A program made the translations under genes and the position numbers. From JAFMIT01 sp049421205 (lineage in GTDB: Bacteria; Actinomycetota; Actinomycetes; S36-B12; UBA5976), in the NCBI GenBank assembly GCA_049421205.1, contig JBMSMQ010000017.1, positions 1-24,330 of the forward strand: a stretch of 24,330 nt of DNA. Direction: 5' to 3'. Below are positions 23,258 through 24,330 of the stretch, one piece after another; within the stretch, counting starts at the first letter, position 1, and each line of letters opens with the position of its first letter. Below the pieces are notes generated by a model. It searched no databases and was not told the DNA's origin. It saw nothing but the letters and a program-made list of their open reading frames with translations.

Positions 23258-24330
23258 TAGGTACCACTCACTCGTTTTAAGAGTGTTCGTGCCGCACCAA
23301 CTGTATACACAGAGCCAGTAACCAAGATTCCAGTTCCCATATATTCACTGAGTTCAAATTCATCCACTAACTCAACTGCTCGGGTATAGGCATCAGGAAG
23401 ACTCTCGATAGATTCAATAGGCGTATCCGAGAAGTGCCGGCTCACCACCTCTTTGAGATCTTGAATTGATGCTGAACGTTCATGCCCAATATTTGTGATG
23501 ATGATGTAATCAACTACACCCTGCATATTTTGAAAGAATCCCTCGATGTCTTTATCTTTGAACATCGCGATAATCATCACTAGATATTGGAAATCAAATT
23601 CACTCAGCAATGCTTTTCGAAGAGCTCGAGCTCCGTGTGGATTATGGGCAACATCAATAAGAACTGTTGGATTTCGTTGAATGATCTCTAGTCGCCCAGG
23701 TGAAGTCACACTTCCAAAACCTTCAAGGAGTAGGTCTGAAGAAATTTGGGGTCGCTCTTGACTCACGCCAAAGAATTTCTCGATAGCCGCTAAGGCAAGG
23801 CTTGCATTTTCTGCCTGGTGCTCACCAAAAAGTGGAAGTAAAAGATTCTCATACGCCGCATAGTGTCCCCGAAGTGTCAAAACTTGGCCACCAACTGCAC
23901 TCATTCTTGATTCGACACCAAAATCATCACCGCGGAAAGTAATCTCAACACCGCACTCTTTGGCATTGTTCCTCAATACTGTTTCTGCATCTGGGTGTTG
24001 TCGTGCACTGACTACAACGGTATCTGACTTGATGATTCCTGCTTTTTCACCTGCAATTTCTGTAATTGTGTTACCTAAGAATTGTTGATGATCAAGATCA
24101 ATCGGTGTTATCACACAGACACTTGGAACTACAAGATTCGTAGCATCCCAAGTTCCACCCATACCAACCTCAATCACCGCAACATCCACCGCAGAGCTTG
24201 CAAAGGATGTGAAAGCCATCGCGGTCATGAACTCAAAGAAACTAATTTTCTGACCAAGATTCTCTTCAACGAGATCAACAATTGGCTTTAGTTCGTGATA
24301 GGTCTCTACAAATTCTTCAATGTCAATAGG
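23257..24330 (-). CDS. folC: Folylpolyglutamate synthase / dihydrofolate synthase, 5' end missing
   Basis: 357 residues of the C-terminal part are visible; the frame is open to the window edge at 24330, so the ATG at 24228 is internal and the true start with the P-loop lies outside. FolC adds glutamate to dihydropteroate and to folates. Seen here: FFEFMTAMAF, VIEVGMGGTWDATN, ITPIDLDHQQFLG...IAGEKAGIIK (central ligase motifs, including the lysine that is carbamylated in the family), and VLIDVAHNPHGARAL of the C-terminal domain. The EVGMGG motif is followed by T where R is usual. The downstream DUF4233 gene overlaps it. Confidence 0.95.
   Translation of the reverse strand, partial: PIDIEEFVETYHELKPIVDLVEENLGQKISFFEFMTAMAFTSFASSAVDVAVIEVGMGGTWDATNLVVPSVCVITPIDLDHQQFLGNTITEIAGEKAGIIKSDTVVVSARQHPDAETVLRNNAKECGVEITFRGDDFGVESRMSAVGGQVLTLRGHYAAYENLLLPLFGEHQAENASLALAAIEKFFGVSQERPQISSDLLLEGFGSVTSPGRLEIIQRNPTVLIDVAHNPHGARALRKALLSEFDFQYLVMIIAMFKDKDIEGFFQNMQGVVDYIIITNIGHERSASIQDLKEVVSRHFSDTPIESIESLPDAYTRAVELVDEFELSEYMGTGILVTGSVYTVGAARTLLKRVSGT

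Noticed and set aside
1..24330. Mobile elements, CRISPR arrays, phage or defence genes, a hidden novel gene cluster
   Set aside because: Every stretch is taken up by recognisable core genes in a conserved order with gaps under 150 bases; no transposase, integrase, terminal repeats or spaced repeats were seen.

Overview
The window looks like a chromosomal housekeeping stretch of a streamlined, fairly low-GC actinobacterium (base composition is in the mid-40s % G+C by eye). The gene order folC - DUF4233 - ndk - mreBCD - PBP2 - rodA - rne - rplU - rpmA - obg - (small membrane protein) - nadD - LCP-like - rsfS - leuS - degV - comEA - comEC - holA / rpsT / lepA - hemW is the order known from Streptomyces and relatives, but here it is strongly compacted. 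Together with the modest GC this suggests a small-genome aquatic lineage such as the acI / 'Candidatus Nanopelagicales' group. That placement is inference; no 16S gene or other taxonomic marker search was possible.

Layout. All genes lie on the minus strand except rpsT (3150-3413, plus). Reading in the direction of transcription (right to left): 24330-22532 holds a 5'-truncated folC, a DUF4233 membrane protein and ndk. 22436-16652 is the cell-elongation cluster mreB-mreC-mreD-mrdA(PBP2)-rodA, with overlapping or nearly touching genes. 16503-14638 is an RNase E/G with a long basic, disordered N-terminal arm. 14565-12376 holds rplU-rpmA, obg and a 44-residue membrane protein. 12376-10687 holds nadD, a divergent LytR-CpsA-Psr-like protein and rsfS, followed by tRNA-Ala(GGC) at 10594-10666. 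10568-3415 holds leuS, degV, the DNA-uptake genes comEA and comEC, and holA. rpsT converges on holA, with stop codons one base apart, and diverges from lepA-hemW, which runs to the left edge and ends in a perfect 15-bp hairpin.

The genes cover cell-wall elongation (MreBCD, PBP2, RodA), translation (LeuRS, tRNA-Ala, L21, L27, S20, EF4/LepA, RsfS, Obg), RNA decay (RNase E/G), cofactors (FolC, NadD, HemW), nucleotide balance (Ndk), clamp loading (HolA) and DNA import (ComEA/ComEC). Many junctions are ATGA/GTGA or TAATG overlaps, which implies translational coupling. Regulatory signals appear in the few real gaps: a good promoter with an overlapping dyad before rplU, a structured rne leader, a hairpin between rpmA and obg, and a possible leaderless promoter at comEA.

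I found no mobile element, CRISPR array, phage gene, defence system or unknown multi-gene cluster. The more interesting points are small: a degenerate LCP-family protein, an unusually short LeuRS with an altered KMSKS motif, an easily missed 44-aa gene, and several regulatory structures.
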